A stretch of DNA of 8,142 bases, from NCBI GenBank assembly GCA_029052375.1, contig JAIDJD010000047.1:1-8142 (forward strand). Reading direction: 5' to 3'. The notes under the pieces are model-generated. The model did not search any database and was not told the DNA's origin. It saw only the letters and a list, made by a program, of their open reading frames with translations. This document shows, one piece after another, positions 7,493 to 8,142 of this stretch (its first letter is position 1; every line of letters begins with the position of its first letter). Source of the stretch: Duncaniella sp. (GTDB lineage: Bacteria; Bacteroidota; Bacteroidia; Bacteroidales; Muribaculaceae). The position numbers and the translations under genes are program-made.

Positions 7493-7592
7493 TGATAAAT
7501 TAAGTGATAGATATGAATTAAGGATTACTTTTTCATGGTTGGATATAGTCGTTGGCCAAAGCAGTCTCCATCCGGCAACCGCTTGAACACCG

Positions 7593-7623
7593 CAAAGTTC
7601 GTAAATAACCTTCAAACTACAAA
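7593..7623 (-). promoter_or_regulatory. Candidate promoter of the nhaD operon
   Basis: On the minus strand TTTG (7623 to 7620) is followed after 19 bases by GAACTTTG (7600 to 7593). This matches the Bacteroides -33 and -7 elements (TTTG, then TAnnTTTG) with one mismatch, T to G at the first position of the -7 box. It would give a leader of roughly 95 bases before the ATG at 7492. No known riboswitch is recognised in that leader. Confidence 0.45.
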
Positions 7624-7652
7624 ATTTACATCACACAAATTACACATATATT

Positions 7653-7740
7653 TATATAGAGTGCAATATTTGAATTTGAAGACGTAGGTCGCGGGCTTCT
7701 GGCCGGGAACCGCAGTCAGGCAATAGATCCACTCTGTATA
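7653..7740. repeat. Long-range inverted repeat enclosing a GC-rich hairpin
   Basis: TATATAGAGTG (7653-7663) pairs with CACTCTGTATA (7730-7740) over 11 base pairs, with a single G.T that is tolerated only in a plus-strand RNA. Inside, GCGG (7691-7694) pairs with CCGC (7710-7713), with a further TTC/GAA pairing within. The GC-rich interior stands out against very A/T-rich flanks. It may be a structured RNA or a palindromic intergenic repeat; it does not look like a tRNA. Confidence 0.45.
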
Positions 7741-7762
7741 TAATAGCCATCGGCTTCCGGCC
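7694..7762 (+). repeat. Two direct copies of GGCTTCYGGCC
   Basis: GGCTTCTGGCC (7694-7704) and GGCTTCCGGCC (7752-7762) differ at one base and start 58 bases apart. Each is itself a short palindrome (GGC/GCC arms). The first lies inside the large inverted repeat, the second just outside it. Confidence 0.6.
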
Positions 7763-7956
7763 ATCCGCGTCATTCCATTTTCTGTTTCTCTGCCATCTCT
7801 CTACAGTATTTCCTCTGTTGTTCTTCTACTATTGAATATCTCGTAATATTTCGTCTCTTATATTGAGCTGGGGGCTGTCTTGAGTGAATATTCTGTGGTC
7901 GGAGGGTTTCTCGGCAGGCAGGGGGGGCGTCGTATTGCTTGGCTTCCCTGTTGCGG

Positions 7957-8001
7957 GCGGGCCTTGGCCCGCGTGAGTGTTCTCACAGCCTTCCGAGAGG
8001 G
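7957..8001. repeat. Cluster of three adjacent hairpins
   Basis: GCGGGCC-TT-GGCCCGC (7957-7972) is followed directly by GTGAG-TGTT-CTCAC (7973-7986), and then by CCTTC-CGA-GAGGG (7989-8001, one T.G wobble). On the plus strand the last stem is followed by TGTTTTGTT, a weak U tract. The group could be a plus-strand terminator or part of a structured RNA. No gene ends here that would explain it. Confidence 0.5.
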
Positions 8002-8142
8002 TGTTTTGTTGCTGTCGGTGTGTCTTATATCACAATCGGCTGTCACTCAATCAATTCATTTGACATCCCTGTTTTCGTTCCGAAATTTAAGTGTTAAAAT
8101 TGTGTTAAAACGCATTGAAAATTTGGCGGATGACAGAAAAGT

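Larger units (their letters stand above)
7624..8142. other. Right-edge noncoding region with hairpins and repeats
   Basis: About 520 bases without a convincing gene. A 62-codon minus-strand frame (8046-7858) has a basic, Pro-rich, low-complexity product and is rejected. A 53-codon minus-strand frame (7773-7612) cannot be excluded. The region contains an 11-base-pair long-range inverted repeat (7653-7663 with 7730-7740), two GGCTTCYGGCC copies, three consecutive hairpins (7957-8001), a Crp-like palindrome (8019-8034) and two GTGTTAAAA repeats near the end. An ATG at 8130 on the plus strand could begin a gene beyond the window. Confidence 0.6.

Noticed and set aside
7493..7615. N-terminal extension of NhaD from the ATG at 7615
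   Set aside because: The 41 extra residues are not membrane-like and contain the candidate promoter; the ATG at 7492 leads directly into the first helix.
7653..7740. tRNA-like gene inside the inverted repeat
   Set aside because: The size is near that of a tRNA, but there is no 7-base acceptor stem with TTC-loop motif, no plausible anticodon arm and the closing stem is too long and A/T-rich.
7858..8046. 62-codon minus-strand frame near the right edge
   Set aside because: The product is basic and Pro-rich without recognisable motifs, it runs through the hairpin cluster, and another frame is equally open there.

Overview
The window looks like a chromosomal segment of a fairly GC-rich Bacteroidales-type bacterium (phylum Bacteroidota). 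Three things point there: a DUF2027-plus-Smr protein architecture known from that phylum, exact or near-exact copies of the Bacteroides -7 promoter box (TAnnTTTG) ahead of the transcription units, and the absence of clear Shine-Dalgarno sequences. All five convincing genes lie on the minus strand, so transcription runs from right to left. I see no IS element, CRISPR array, rRNA, tRNA or integrase.

Right part (8142 to about 5449). A noncoding stretch of roughly 520 bases at the right edge holds several hairpins and repeats. It is followed by a two-gene operon: an NhaD-type Na+/H+ antiporter (7492-6188) whose stop codon overlaps the ATG of a small probable lipoprotein (6191-5517). A strong rho-independent terminator closes the unit at 5449-5484. 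A near-consensus Bacteroides promoter at 7593-7623 favours the shorter antiporter start.

Middle and left part (4916 to 119). After a 600-base intergenic region, an exact -7 box lies 6 bases before the uvrA ATG, so the mRNA may be leaderless. The uvrA gene (4902-2017) is followed at short spacing by a DUF2027/Smr-domain protein (1985-903) and a flavodoxin/2x[4Fe-4S] EFR1-type protein (895-119). Gaps of 31 and 7 bases suggest one operon. UvrA and Smr are both nucleic-acid-acting families; the redox protein has no obvious link to them. Another -7 box at 100-107 points off the left edge. The first 56 bases are an almost pure C tract that may be an assembly or sequencing artefact.

No clearly new defence or mobile system is visible. 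The most notable points are (i) a UvrA that keeps the UvrB-binding region but has Ala in place of the first Walker B Asp and lacks half of its first zinc module, (ii) the possible leaderless uvrA transcript, and (iii) the structured, repeat-bearing noncoding segment at 7653-8001.
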